The notes beneath the pieces were generated by a model. The model was not told the origin of the DNA, made no database searches, and worked only from the letters and a program-made list of their open reading frames with translations. A DNA stretch of 64,000 nt from Candidatus Obscuribacterales bacterium (GTDB taxonomy: Bacteria; Cyanobacteriota; Vampirovibrionia; Obscuribacterales; Obscuribacteraceae), in the NCBI GenBank assembly GCA_019752635.1, contig JAIELX010000001.1:215547-279546 (forward strand), written 5' to 3'. Positions 26,344 to 36,392 of this stretch are shown piece after piece; positions within the stretch are counted from its first letter, which is position 1, and every line of letters begins with the position of its first letter. Made by a program: the position numbers and the translations under genes.

Positions 26344-26877
26344 TTATACCGCTGGTTTTGCGAGTTCGCGCTCGATGCTTCTCTTCAGTTCCGCAAAGTC
26401 TGCGTCTGTATAACCGACAGAGGTGAACACCACTTTTCCGTTCTTGCCAATCAGGAAGTTGCGCGGAATGCCTCTTACGGCAAACTTGTTGAACACCTCC
26501 CGTTTCGGGTCGCCGGCCATTGGGACCGTAAGTTTTTGCTTGCTCTTGAACTCTTTGATTTCAGCTGTAGAGTGCTCTCTACCCAACACGAGCACGGCCA
26601 GTCCCTGATCTTTGTATTTTTGCCAGACGTCTTTCTCCACTAATGGAAGCTCCTTGCGGCATGGCGGGCACCAGGTCGCAAAAAGGTTGACCAGAAGTAC
26701 TTTCCCTCTGTACGACGAAAGGGAGACCTGTGCATTGTCCGTGGTTACGGCTGAAAACGCAGGAGCCGCGTCGCCTGGTTTCACTTTGCATTCGCTATCA
26801 ACCTCTGCTGCGATGCTGGGCAGAGCGCAGAGCATTAGACTGAATGCGGATAGAACTTTTCGGCTTGGGAAGTTCAT
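26344..26877 (-). CDS. TlpA/ResA-like thiol-disulfide redoxin
   Basis: 177 residues from ATG 26877, with AAAGGA 7 bases upstream; an in-frame start 13 codons earlier is less likely. Signal peptide of about 23 residues (LSAFSLMLCALPSIAA). The thioredoxin-fold active site is ATWCPPCRKELP, followed by the cis-Pro loop GIPRNFLIGKNG. Such proteins act outside the cytoplasm, reducing or relaying electrons to secreted or cytochrome-maturation proteins. Alone between the lipid operon and dnaB; 42 bases from the desaturase start. Confidence 0.88.
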   Translation of the reverse strand: MNFPSRKVLSAFSLMLCALPSIAAEVDSECKVKPGDAAPAFSAVTTDNAQVSLSSYRGKVLLVNLFATWCPPCRKELPLVEKDVWQKYKDQGLAVLVLGREHSTAEIKEFKSKQKLTVPMAGDPKREVFNKFAVRGIPRNFLIGKNGKVVFTSVGYTDADFAELKRSIERELAKPAV

Positions 26878-27020
26878 GTGGTTATCCTTTCTTCGCATGC
26901 CATGCATGATTTTCAAGAACTACGCGTTGCAGGGACGCGAGCGCGGGAACCGCTTTAGCGCCGGAGCCATATTAAGTATAGACCCGACGGTGTTGTCGAA
27001 GGTTTTTTGCGCGAATTAAA

Positions 27021-27047
27021 CCTGGATGTTCTGAGCATACATCCAGG
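27021..27047 (-). terminator. Probable terminator downstream of dnaB
   Basis: A 9-bp perfect stem, CCTGGATGT/ACATCCAGG, with a 9-base loop; on the minus strand it is followed by TTTAATT, a weak U tract. Confidence 0.45.
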
Positions 27048-27090
27048 TTATGGATTCTGTGTGGAGCTTCGTTTTTCGTGCGGCGGACGA

Positions 27091-28491
27091 CTAGGCGTAG
27101 GTTTGAACGTTTGCTTTATTCAGAAAACGTGTGATGCTGGCTTGATAGAGCAGTTCTACCGTGCCGACCGGGCCGTTCCGTTGCTTGGCGATAATGATTT
27201 CAGCCTCGCCTTTTTGTTCGCTTTCTTTGTTGTAGTACTCATCGCGATAGATGAACATCACAATGTCTGCATCTTGCTCGATTGAGCCGGATTCTCTCAA
27301 GTCGGAAAGCATCGGGCGCTTGTTGGGGCGCGATTCAACTGCGCGGGAAAGCTGCGAAAGTGCGATAACAGGGACGTTCAATTCCCGTGCCAGGGTTTTG
27401 AGACCGCGGGAGATTTCTGCTACCTCCTGCGTGCGGTTGTCGGAACCGCCTTTGCTTCGTCCTTGCATGAGCTGGATGTAGTCGATTACTATCAGTCCGA
27501 GATCTTTCATCTCAGTTTTCAGCCTTCGACATTTTGCGCGAATATCCAACACGGTGACCGCCGGCGTGTCATCGATGTAAATTGGCGCTTCACCTAGTCG
27601 GCCCATGGCATCGGCAAGTGAACTCCAGTCATTTGTGTGAAGCAAGCCTGTCCGAAGTTTGTTCATGTCAAGGCGAGCTTCGCTGCACAGCAAACGTTGT
27701 ACGAGCTGTTCCTTGGACATTTCCAGGCTGAAGACTGCTACCGGCGCATTTTCTTGAACCCCGGCGTGTTGTGCCAGGTTTAGCACGAAAGCTGTTTTAC
27801 CCATTGAAGGGCGAGCCGCCAGGATAACCAGGTCGGACTTTTGCCAGCCGGAAGTCATTTCGTCTAGATCGTAAAAACCTGTGGAGAGTCCCGATAGTGC
27901 GTCTCTGTTCTCATAGCGTTTTTCAATTCGTGCGAAAGATTCGTTGACGATGTCGCCCACGTGTGTCAGTGCGCCCATATCGCGATTTTGAGCAATGCTG
28001 AAGATTAATCTCTCAGCCTTATCTACCGCCATGTCCGCGTCGATTTCTTCGTAGCAGGTCTGGACTATTTCGGTGCCGGCAGAAATCAAACTGCGCAGGA
28101 GCGATTTTTCGCCGACGGTCTTAGCATAGTATTCGGCATTAGCAGTGGTGGCAACTGACATCGCTAAGTCGGTCAGATATTGTCTGCCGCCTACGCCATC
28201 GAGCTTGCCCTGGTCTTTCAGCACCTGAGAAACGGTGACGATGTCTACCGGTTCATTTTTTTCGAACAAGTCGCGGATTGCTGCGTAAATGATTTGGTGC
28301 GCCTTCCGATAGAATTGCTCGGCCTGCACCATATCAATTACTTTTGTGATGGTTTCCGGGTTGACCAGCAGCGAACCGAGAACGGCCTGTTCGGCTTCGA
28401 CTGATTGAGGCGGAATGCGCTCAAGGGTGGTCTCGGATAATGTCATCTCCGGTTTGGGACCTTCATCTCGCCGGCGAGATCTTTCTGCCAT
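27091..28491 (-). CDS. dnaB: Replicative DNA helicase DnaB
   Basis: 466 residues. The N-terminal domain begins PPQSVEAEQAVLGSLLVNPE, the standard DnaB opening. The C-terminal RecA-like domain has Walker A RPSMGKTAFVLNLA, the FSLEMSKEQLVQRLLC block, Walker B LGLIVIDYIQLMQG and the closing FIYRDEYYN. It unwinds DNA at the replication fork as a hexamer. Family length is normal. It is preceded by about 500 bases with no gene, suggesting its own promoter. Confidence 0.96.
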   Translation of the reverse strand: MAERSRRRDEGPKPEMTLSETTLERIPPQSVEAEQAVLGSLLVNPETITKVIDMVQAEQFYRKAHQIIYAAIRDLFEKNEPVDIVTVSQVLKDQGKLDGVGGRQYLTDLAMSVATTANAEYYAKTVGEKSLLRSLISAGTEIVQTCYEEIDADMAVDKAERLIFSIAQNRDMGALTHVGDIVNESFARIEKRYENRDALSGLSTGFYDLDEMTSGWQKSDLVILAARPSMGKTAFVLNLAQHAGVQENAPVAVFSLEMSKEQLVQRLLCSEARLDMNKLRTGLLHTNDWSSLADAMGRLGEAPIYIDDTPAVTVLDIRAKCRRLKTEMKDLGLIVIDYIQLMQGRSKGGSDNRTQEVAEISRGLKTLARELNVPVIALSQLSRAVESRPNKRPMLSDLRESGSIEQDADIVMFIYRDEYYNKESEQKGEAEIIIAKQRNGPVGTVELLYQASITRFLNKANVQTYA

Positions 28492-28935
28492 GAATTGATT
28501 CCTCGCTCGCTACTCGTGATTGCCTTCGCCGGTAAATGCGGTAGTTGGATGCGTCGCCAATTCGTGTGCGTGAACGCCCCGTGCAGCCGTCACTCTCTGC
28601 CGTTCCGTTGTTTCGGCGTTCAGCGCGGCTACTCTAATTTCGAATTTGGGTTCCAACCTATAAACGTTTTTCACGCCAAAAAGTTCAATCCAATCAACAG
28701 TTTAATAAACCGCCGCGAGAAAAGTACACAAACCGCGAGACGAATGATTCGTCGCACGCATTCAACTAGATTTTTGTTGCTGAGCTGATTATCTCATCAT
28801 TCGGCGAAGCGCACGGCAGGCGAGACTCAATTGAAAAAGGTGTTATGACCTGGTGTATATATGGTGTATGTAGATCTGGCGCATCTTGACGGTGCGTCAA
28901 CTACGCCGCCCCGGGGGAGGCCCCCCCCCCTCGGA
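28492..28935. other. Intergenic region upstream of dnaB
   Basis: No recognised gene. It holds an exact palindrome (GACGAAT, G, ATTCGTC; 28739-28753), a TATATATGG stretch near 28855 and a run of ten Cs at 28921-28930 preceded by CCGGGGGAGG. The dnaB promoter probably lies in the AT-rich part around 28640-28720 on the minus strand, but no clear -35/-10 pair was identified. Confidence 0.4.
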
Positions 28936-28968
28936 AGAAAAGAGGGATGCGAAATTTCGCACCCCTCT
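28936..28968 (-). terminator. Rho-independent terminator after acs
   Basis: On the minus strand, AGAGGGGTGCGAAA pairs with TTTCGCATCCCTCT with one mismatch and is followed by TTTCTT. It lies 27 bases past the acs stop. Confidence 0.8.
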
Positions 28969-28994
28969 ACAACTGAACTACAATTCGAGAGTAG

Positions 28995-30809
28995 TTAGTC
29001 TTCGTCAAGCGATGACGTGTCTCCGACTGGAAGTCCAAGCTCCCATGCCTTCAACAGTCTACGCATGATTTTGCCGCTTCTGGTCTTGGGAAGGCTGTCA
29101 CGCACTTCTATCTCTCTGGGATAGGCGTGCGCCGCTAGTCGGCGTTTGGTGAATTCCTTTATGTCCTCGAGTAGCTTTTCCGAAGAAGTGAATCCGTCTT
29201 TCAAGACAATGAATGCCTTGATGATTTCTCCGCGTTCTTCATCGGGCTTGGCGATGACACCGGCTTCCGTGACCGCTTCATGCTCTACTAGTGCCGATTC
29301 CACTTCAAAGGGACCAACTCGGTGTCCGGCGGTGTTGATCACATCGTCAGCGCGGCCGACGAACCAGAGATAGCCGTCTTCGTCCTTCCAGGCGTTGTCG
29401 CCGGAGAAGTACCATCCGGGAATCTTGAAGTACTCTTTGAACTTCTCTTCGTTTCTCCACACTTGCCGCAGCATTGCGGGCCAACCCGGACGCACGACCA
29501 GTCGACCCAGCTGCCCGGGAGCCAGCTCATTGCCTTCGTCGTCCACAACGGTGGCGTAGACACCGGGCAACGGTTTGCCCATGGAGCCCGGCTTGAGCGG
29601 TAGACACGGGAGGTTTGCCACCAATTGCATTCCGGTCTCGGTTTGCCACCAGTTGTCGTGAATTGGCAATCCATAGACTTTCATGCCCCATCGAACAACC
29701 TCCGGGTTAAGCGGTTCGCCAACGCTGAGAATATGGCGCAGGCTTTCAAGGCTGTGGTTATGAACCTCTTCGTCGCCGGCTTTCATCAGCATGCGAAGCG
29801 CTGTCGGAGCCGTGTACCAAACGGTAACATGCAATCGGTCTATCAAGTGGTACCAGCTTGCTGCATCGAAGCGACCTTCATATGCCACAACCGAAACACC
29901 ATTGGACCAAGGTCCGAAGATACCGTATGCGGTGCCAGTGACCCAGCCGGGATCGGCCGTACACCAGTAAACGTCATCGTCACGCAGATCGAGTACCCAA
30001 CGTGTGGTGGCGTGCAATCCGATAATGTCGTTGTGAACGTGAAGGATGCCTTTGGCTTTACCGGTAGTGCCGGATGTATAAAGCAAGTACAGTGGATCTT
30101 CAGGATCCATATGAGCTGGTGTCAACTGCTCTGACGCACCCAGCATTAGCTCTTCGAATGAAAGGTCGCCGGGTCGCAATTCACCTTGGTTGTTGACGAC
30201 AATCACATACTCCAGTTCGGGTAAGTGATCGCGAATTTCGTCTAACTTGGGTTTCAATTCCGCCGTTGTTAGCACTATTTTTGCGCCGCTGTCAGACAGT
30301 CGATCTTTTAATGCGTCCGGACCGAAGGCGGAGAACAGTGGTCCGATTACTGCACCGATCTTAGCTATTGCAACGGTGGAAATGTACAGTTCTGCGATGC
30401 GAGGCATGAACACAAAGACGCGGTCGCCTTTTCCTACGCCCAAGCCCTTCAGAGCATTTCCGAGGCGGTTGGACAAATAGTGCATGTCCTGAAACGTGAA
30501 TGTTTCCAATCGGTTTTGCGCATCGATAGAGTACAGCGCTACTTTGTTGCGCCGACCGTCATGCATGTGACGGTCGATGGCATTGTAACCGGCGTTGAGT
30601 TTGCCGTCAGCAAACCAGTTGATGTCCTTCTTTGCCTGTTCCCAGGAGAAGCTGGAATAGGCACACTCATAGTCGGTAAGGTTCGCCGACACGGGGAATT
30701 TCTTGATCACTTCTTTGCGCCCTGCGCCAACGCGCGTTGAGCTTCCCGATGATCGATACACTGCGTCCTTCAAATCGCCACCGCCTTTCGGTTTGTCGGC
30801 CAACTTCAT
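28995..30809 (-). CDS. acsA: Acetyl-CoA synthetase (AMP-forming)
   Basis: 604 residues, ANL superfamily. ATP-binding P-loop YTSGTTGKAKGILH, the HDNWWQTETG acetate-pocket block with its conserved Trp, the hinge GRADDVINTAGHRVGP, and the C-terminal catalytic lysine in PKTRSGKIMRR that is the usual acetylation site. It joins acetate, ATP and CoA into acetyl-CoA. The short, Bacillus-like AcsA form is the closest match; propionyl-CoA synthetase is an alternative, but the WWQTE block supports acetate or propionate. A long inverted repeat lies 45 bases upstream, a probable control element. Confidence 0.92.
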   Translation of the reverse strand: MKLADKPKGGGDLKDAVYRSSGSSTRVGAGRKEVIKKFPVSANLTDYECAYSSFSWEQAKKDINWFADGKLNAGYNAIDRHMHDGRRNKVALYSIDAQNRLETFTFQDMHYLSNRLGNALKGLGVGKGDRVFVFMPRIAELYISTVAIAKIGAVIGPLFSAFGPDALKDRLSDSGAKIVLTTAELKPKLDEIRDHLPELEYVIVVNNQGELRPGDLSFEELMLGASEQLTPAHMDPEDPLYLLYTSGTTGKAKGILHVHNDIIGLHATTRWVLDLRDDDVYWCTADPGWVTGTAYGIFGPWSNGVSVVAYEGRFDAASWYHLIDRLHVTVWYTAPTALRMLMKAGDEEVHNHSLESLRHILSVGEPLNPEVVRWGMKVYGLPIHDNWWQTETGMQLVANLPCLPLKPGSMGKPLPGVYATVVDDEGNELAPGQLGRLVVRPGWPAMLRQVWRNEEKFKEYFKIPGWYFSGDNAWKDEDGYLWFVGRADDVINTAGHRVGPFEVESALVEHEAVTEAGVIAKPDEERGEIIKAFIVLKDGFTSSEKLLEDIKEFTKRRLAAHAYPREIEVRDSLPKTRSGKIMRRLLKAWELGLPVGDTSSLDED

Positions 30810-30853
30810 GAGTCTCTTAACCTCCGGTTCTTAACAGCTCTGCTGCAACAACA

Positions 30854-30925
30854 CTCATCGTTCGAAAGTGATGCTCGACGCCAGAGACGCGTCAACTTAC
30901 GCCAGCATCACTTGATAACGATGAG
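30854..30925. promoter_or_regulatory. 72-nt inverted repeat upstream of acsA
   Basis: Two 22-base arms pair with only three central mismatches: CTCATCGTT, mismatch block, AAGTGATGCT on the left and its complement on the right. The 28-base interior contains a second smaller stem, GACGC/GCGTC. It lies 45 bases before the acs start codon, so it is in the leader or promoter. It could be an operator or a structured leader RNA. No T-run follows. Confidence 0.55.
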
Positions 30926-31351
30926 ATCTGAATGAAGAATCTGCATATATTAACTCGACCGCCCGCTATAAAGTAGGGGCCGCTGCCAAAATCGAGTAAA
31001 TTGACGCAGCTTAGAATTTTTGAATATTCGGGAGCGCTCAGCGCCAGCCTCTGTGAGCGAACCTTTGGACCCGGTCAGGGCACCGTATCTGGTGGCGCAA
31101 CGGCTCGCCGTTGCGAAAGCGGGCAAAATGGTTCGTCAATAAACCGGTGCGGCGTTTTTCGTCCGCAGGGAGGCCCGTTTTTTTTGGGGGGGTGTTAATA
31201 TTTTGCAGCTGATTGACTATAATAGTCGAGTTTTGGGTAGGAAGTATAAGGTCCCGCTGGTCGGGTGGAACAGACCCCACCCATTACTTTCGCGAACAGC
31301 TTGTTTTCGTATCGGTCATTTGCCGGTATCCTTAACTGCTCAAGGAATCCG
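30926..31351. other. Intergenic region before the giant kinase gene
   Basis: About 425 bases without a recognised gene. It includes a G-run (TTTTTTTTGGGGGGGTG near 31178-31194), then TTGACTATAATAG at 31212-31224, where a -35-like and a -10-like hexamer overlap and so cannot be one promoter. A GTG frame opens at 31265 but has no ribosome binding site. Confidence 0.35.
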
Positions 31352-34300
31352 ATGCTAACCCAGTACAGTAACCTTCAGCATTTCTATCGTGGGCATGTGC
31401 ACACTTTGTTCCGCGCTCGGCGGATCGCGGACGGGTTGCCTGTTATTCTAAAAACTAGCAACAGCGACAAGATCAACTCCACTGAGATCGCTGCGTTGCA
31501 GTCCGAGTATCGCATTTTGCGTATGTGCGCAGGAGCAGGCGTTTCCAAAGCGTTGTCGCTGATTCCGTTCGGCACGAAAATTGCTATTGTCATGGAGGAC
31601 TGCGGTAATCGCACCCTGGCGGACTTGCTGGGTCTGCGTCGTTTGGACCTGAATTCCTTTTTGCGATTGGCAGTTCAATTGACTGAGACCGCCAAGCACG
31701 TGCACGACTGCGGAGTGATTCATCGCGAATTCAATCCTTCAAATATAATGGTAAGCAGCGATGAATTCAGCATCAGTCTGATTGATTTCGGCAAGGCGAC
31801 AACCGGGGTTCAGCAGGAGCACCGTCAGGTCAGCCCTTCGAGTTTGGATTTAGCGCTGACTTACGTCTCACCCGAACAAACCGGCAGGATGAATCGCAGC
31901 GTAGATCATCGCAGTGATCTCTATAGCCTTGGTGTGATTTTCTACGAAATGCTCACCGGTCGTCCGCCATTTTCATCCGGTGATCCCCTTGAACTGGTGC
32001 ATGCCCACCTCTCTCGCTTTCCTCCAAGTCCCAAAGAGTGCGATCCCGATATTCCGGTGGTCCTGTCCGACATAGTTCTGCGCTTGCTGGCTAAAGCGCC
32101 CGAAGATAGGTATCACAGTGCTTATGGTCTTTTGCAGGATCTCCTGCAGGTGCAAAAGCAACTGCAGGAAAGCGGCACTGTGCGTGATTTCGAGACTGGC
32201 TTGCACGATCGGCCCAAAGGCCTGCAAATTCCAGAGCGACTTTATGGGCGAACCAGTGAAACATCTCAGTTGCTGGAGTCATTCAATCGGGTGGCCCAAC
32301 GCGGGCTACCCGAGTTGGTCCTGATTGGCGGCGTCTCGGGAGTAGGCAAGACGGCTTTGGTTCGAGAGCTGTACAAACCACTGACCAAAGAGCGGGGCTT
32401 GTTCTCCTCGGGTAAATTCGATCAACATAAGCGCGATGTTCCTTTCTCCACTATTGCTCAGGCTTTTCGGGAGACGGTGCGATACGCCTTGACGGAGCCG
32501 GAAGAGCGGGTCAACCAGTGGCGTTCGGATCTGAGGGAGGCCTTGGGGCTGAGTGGAGGCTTGATTGCTGCGTTGGTGCCCGAGGTAGAGTTGCTTGTAG
32601 GTGCGCAGCCTGCTGTTCCTGAATTGTCTGCTGCCGACGAGCAAAAACGTTTCGATTCGGTTTTCCGAAAATTCGTCGAAGTGTGCGCTCGCCGAGAGCA
32701 CCCGTTAGTGATCTTCCTGGACGATTTGCAATGGGCTGATGCGGCCAGCCTGCGCATGATCAAGAACCTTGTGTGCGATCCGGGACCACTGCACCTATTG
32801 TTAATTGGTGCCTATCGCGATAACGAAGTCGATAGCGCGCATCTCCTTTCCAAGCTGATAGCCGAGTTACGCAAAAGCCCCGTGGCGTTGCACGAAATTT
32901 CATTGCCTCCGCTTTCAACAGGGCATGTAAGCGCATTGGTATCAGATGCTCTTGGATGCAGTCAGGATGTTTCTGCGCCGTTGGTGCGCCTGGTGTTTGA
33001 TAAGACCCGGGGGAATCCCTTCTTTGCAGTACAGTTGCTCAAGTCGCTATATCACGAGAAACTTCTTTCGTTCAATATGGCTAACGGGTGCTGGGAATGG
33101 GATCTTCCGGGAGTTGACGCCGTCGGATATTCCGACAATGTAGTCGATTTGCTGCTGGACAAACTGCGGCGCTTGCCGGCCTCTACCAGAGAAATGCTGG
33201 TTCGGAAAGCTTGTTTAGGCAATAGAAGCGATGTGCAGTCCCTGCTGACGGTGGTTGATACCTCACCCGAGCTATTGGAAGCCGATCTTTCCAGGGCTGT
33301 CGAAGAAGGCTTGTTGGTGCGAATGGATGATGGTGTCAGATTCCTGCACGATCGAGTTCAACAGGCAGCGTACAGCCTGCTTAATGAGCAGGAACGTGCT
33401 GTGACTCACCTTTCAATCGGTCGTTCGCTGCTCCGAGCCTTCGGAGACGTTGATGAGCGCATCTTTGACATTGTGAACCAGCTCAATCACGGTATTGCTT
33501 TGCTCACGGATCCCGTTGAACTACTTCAACTCAGTGAGCTGAATCTTTCGGCCGGTGGAAAGGCCCGTTCCTCCACCGCATATGGTGCGGCGATCAAATT
33601 CCTTTCTACTGGAATTGATCTGCTTCCATCAGATTGTTGGGAGAATAATTTTGCACTGGCTTATGATCTCCATTTCGAAAGAGCCGAATGCAATTGGCTC
33701 TTGAGCAATCACGCCGAGGCTGAAGCACAATTTGAAAATCTACTCGGTAGATGCCGGAGCAACACGGAAAAAGCAAACATCTACAGAATGCTGGTGGAGC
33801 TACATACCAGCAAGGTTGAACTGGGCACCGCTGTTGACTGCGGTTTAAAGGCACTGAAGCTCTTCGGCATTAACATGACTCCGCATCCTACACGCGCCGA
33901 GGTGTTGAAGGAGTATGAAGATATTTGGCTCGGGTTGGGCACGCGCAAGATTGAAGATCTTGTGCACTTGCCTGCGATGACATCGCCCGAAATGATTATA
34001 GCCATGGATATTTTGGTGTCACTGTTCGCCGCAACCTTATGCACGGATCAGAATCTGTTTCTACTTGCTGCCTGCAACATGGTCAACATTAGTTTGAAGC
34101 ATGGCAATTGCAACGCTTCCGCCATGGGCTACGGATATCTAGGGATGGGATTAGGACCGGTTTTCGGCAAGTATCAGCATGCTTATCGCTTCGGCAAACT
34201 GGGCTACGATTTAGTTGAGCTTCATGGCATGAGCGCATACCGAGCGCGCATCAACTTTACTTTCGGCGACAGTATCAACTTCTTTCAGCGGCATCTGCGC

Positions 34301-36205
34301 ACGGATATGGAGTATCTGGATGTTGCATTTAATTCCGCTGTTGATGTCGGCGACATCTGCTTTGCCTGTTACAGCTGTAACCACATAGTGGCGAACCTCT
34401 TAACTCTGGGCGACCCGCTTGACTCCGTTTACCGCGAGACCGAGCGCCGATTGGAGTTTACTCGTAAGGTCAATTTTGACGCATCCTTCCAGGCAATATT
34501 TGCCATGCAGCGTTTCATAAAGTTGTTGCGCGGTGAAACCAATTCATTCTCAACCATGAGTGATGCAGACTTTGACGAGCTGTCCTATGACGCTTTGATG
34601 GATTCCTATGGTCAGCCGATTGTGACTTGCTGGTATTACATCTTGAAGCTGCAGTCGCGCGTGCTTGCCGGAGAGTATGTCGATGCTCTTGCTTATGCCA
34701 GGAAGGCTAAGCCACTTCTGTGGTCCACAATGGCGCACATTCAGGAAACCGAATACTGGTTCTATTCTGGATTGGCATTGACGGGGCACTTCAATTCCTT
34801 GTCCGATAGCGAACGCGAGCACTGTCTCGAGGATCTGGAAACTCATCGCGATAAGCTTGAGGAATTTGCTGTTTCTTGTCCGGAAAATTTCTTGCACAAG
34901 TTTGCGCTGTTTAGCGCTGAGTTTTGCCGAATCAGGGGCGATATTGCGGCTGCGGAACTGAATTACCAGAAAGCAATCAAGACCGCCGGTGCGAATGGTT
35001 ATGTCAACCATGAAGGCTTGGCCAATGAGCTGATGGCCCGATTCTTCTGTGAGCGGGGGCTGGAATGCGCTGCGCTCGGTTATCTGGAAGCCGCCCGGTC
35101 TTGCTATGAAAGGTGGGGAGCTACCGGAAAAGTCGCGCATCTGGAGAAACGCTATCCGCAACTTAGAAGTAGGAGTTACGCATCGGAACCTCTGGATGTT
35201 ATGGCGGTGTTCAAGGCCGCTCGCGCCATCTCCAGTGAGGTTGTCCCCGAGCGATTACTTGAAACGCTGATGCGTGTCGTTGTCGAATCTTCCGGCGCTA
35301 GACGGGGCGTACTTGTATTGGAGGAGGAGGGCGAACTGGTTGTCCGGGCTCATGGACCGCTCTATGACGATGCGACCGCTACGTCCGGTGCTAATCGAAT
35401 TGCGCTTGTGGAAATTCCTGTGGATAGCTACACGGGTGCACCGAATACGGTGCTTAATTACGTTGCGCGTGCCAAGGACTCCGTCTTGCTGAGCAATGCT
35501 TCACGCGAAGGAGTGTTTGTATCCGATCCTTATATTCGGCAAAACTGCACGCGTTCGATGCTGTGTCTGCCGATAACTAAACAGGATCGCTTGATGGGCG
35601 TACTTTACCTGGAAAACAACCTGGCCTCGTCGGTGTTCACTCGGGAGAGGTTAGAGCTGATGCAGCTGTTGTCCTCGCAGATTGTTACTGCGTTGGAGAA
35701 TGGAACCTTGTTCGAAGGACTGCGGCGCGAAGTGGCAGAACGCAAGCGTGCGGAGGATGCCCTGCGTCTTAGCGAACAGCATCTGCGGACGGCTCTGGAC
35801 CTCGTGGCGGTGGGCATGGTGCAAATAGACCTTATGACTCATCGGTTCTTGCGAGTCAACGCTCGATTCTGCGAGATGTTAGGCTACACCGCCGACGAGT
35901 TGCTCAAGCGCACTGTAGAGGAAGTTACCGACCCGTCGTGCGTCAGAGCCGACGACCAGACATGGAAGCAATTGGATGACGACGTGGTGAGCCAGGTCAC
36001 TTTGAAAAAGCGCTACATTCGAAAAGATGGCAAATTGATTTCTGCGCGTGTCACTGCGGCACTGATCCGCTATCCTGATGGCGCGCCGCGTGCCACCATA
36101 GCCGTCATACAAGAGATTGACACCCGCAAACGCAAGACCGGCGACGAAGAACTCAAGAAAGTTTTTGCTCCGGGGCCCGGCTCCGATAATTCGCCTACGA
36201 ACTAG
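31352..36205 (+). CDS. Multi-domain Ser/Thr kinase-like + AAA ATPase + helical repeats + GAF + PAS sensor
   Basis: 1617 residues from the ATG at 31352, preferred because AAGGA lies 5 bases upstream; a GTG 87 bases earlier is possible. Order: kinase-like domain (about 1-270) with a lysine in VILKTSN (K34), HREFNPSN at 124-131 and IDFGKA (D145), then a predicted ATPase with Walker A GGVSGVGKTALVREL (about 326) and Walker B LVIFLDDLQWAD (about 455), a long TPR-like helical stretch to about 1290, a GAF domain (about 1294-1450), a short coiled coil and a PAS domain (about 1470-1592). Family members commonly end in a histidine kinase or adenylate cyclase; this one ends after PAS. The catalytic aspartate of HRD is Glu and the glycine loop is degenerate, so kinase activity is doubtful. 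Confidence 0.88.
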   Translation: MLTQYSNLQHFYRGHVHTLFRARRIADGLPVILKTSNSDKINSTEIAALQSEYRILRMCAGAGVSKALSLIPFGTKIAIVMEDCGNRTLADLLGLRRLDLNSFLRLAVQLTETAKHVHDCGVIHREFNPSNIMVSSDEFSISLIDFGKATTGVQQEHRQVSPSSLDLALTYVSPEQTGRMNRSVDHRSDLYSLGVIFYEMLTGRPPFSSGDPLELVHAHLSRFPPSPKECDPDIPVVLSDIVLRLLAKAPEDRYHSAYGLLQDLLQVQKQLQESGTVRDFETGLHDRPKGLQIPERLYGRTSETSQLLESFNRVAQRGLPELVLIGGVSGVGKTALVRELYKPLTKERGLFSSGKFDQHKRDVPFSTIAQAFRETVRYALTEPEERVNQWRSDLREALGLSGGLIAALVPEVELLVGAQPAVPELSAADEQKRFDSVFRKFVEVCARREHPLVIFLDDLQWADAASLRMIKNLVCDPGPLHLLLIGAYRDNEVDSAHLLSKLIAELRKSPVALHEISLPPLSTGHVSALVSDALGCSQDVSAPLVRLVFDKTRGNPFFAVQLLKSLYHEKLLSFNMANGCWEWDLPGVDAVGYSDNVVDLLLDKLRRLPASTREMLVRKACLGNRSDVQSLLTVVDTSPELLEADLSRAVEEGLLVRMDDGVRFLHDRVQQAAYSLLNEQERAVTHLSIGRSLLRAFGDVDERIFDIVNQLNHGIALLTDPVELLQLSELNLSAGGKARSSTAYGAAIKFLSTGIDLLPSDCWENNFALAYDLHFERAECNWLLSNHAEAEAQFENLLGRCRSNTEKANIYRMLVELHTSKVELGTAVDCGLKALKLFGINMTPHPTRAEVLKEYEDIWLGLGTRKIEDLVHLPAMTSPEMIIAMDILVSLFAATLCTDQNLFLLAACNMVNISLKHGNCNASAMGYGYLGMGLGPVFGKYQHAYRFGKLGYDLVELHGMSAYRARINFTFGDSINFFQRHLRTDMEYLDVAFNSAVDVGDICFACYSCNHIVANLLTLGDPLDSVYRETERRLEFTRKVNFDASFQAIFAMQRFIKLLRGETNSFSTMSDADFDELSYDALMDSYGQPIVTCWYYILKLQSRVLAGEYVDALAYARKAKPLLWSTMAHIQETEYWFYSGLALTGHFNSLSDSEREHCLEDLETHRDKLEEFAVSCPENFLHKFALFSAEFCRIRGDIAAAELNYQKAIKTAGANGYVNHEGLANELMARFFCERGLECAALGYLEAARSCYERWGATGKVAHLEKRYPQLRSRSYASEPLDVMAVFKAARAISSEVVPERLLETLMRVVVESSGARRGVLVLEEEGELVVRAHGPLYDDATATSGANRIALVEIPVDSYTGAPNTVLNYVARAKDSVLLSNASREGVFVSDPYIRQNCTRSMLCLPITKQDRLMGVLYLENNLASSVFTRERLELMQLLSSQIVTALENGTLFEGLRREVAERKRAEDALRLSEQHLRTALDLVAVGMVQIDLMTHRFLRVNARFCEMLGYTADELLKRTVEEVTDPSCVRADDQTWKQLDDDVVSQVTLKKRYIRKDGKLISARVTAALIRYPDGAPRATIAVIQEIDTRKRKTGDEELKKVFAPGPGSDNSPTN

Positions 36206-36392
36206 ACCTCCTGTCTCCAATTGGACACTCTGATAGAAAACCTTTGCAAGTGGTTGAAGAATGGAGTCGGCGTGTCATGCTCGAATTAGTGCGACTTTTC
36301 CGATGTTGTAGCGGTGTTGTGATAGGATTTCAACTTATATCGAGGAGCACCCTCGTTCCTAAGGTTTCCCCTATTTGGAGAAAGGAGCCGAT

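Noticed and set aside
28921..28930. Phase-variable C10 tract
   Set aside because: It lies outside any gene and beyond the acs terminator, so slippage would not switch a frame.
31212..31224. Promoter TTGACT...TATAAT before the giant kinase gene
   Set aside because: The two hexamers overlap, so they cannot act as one -35/-10 pair.
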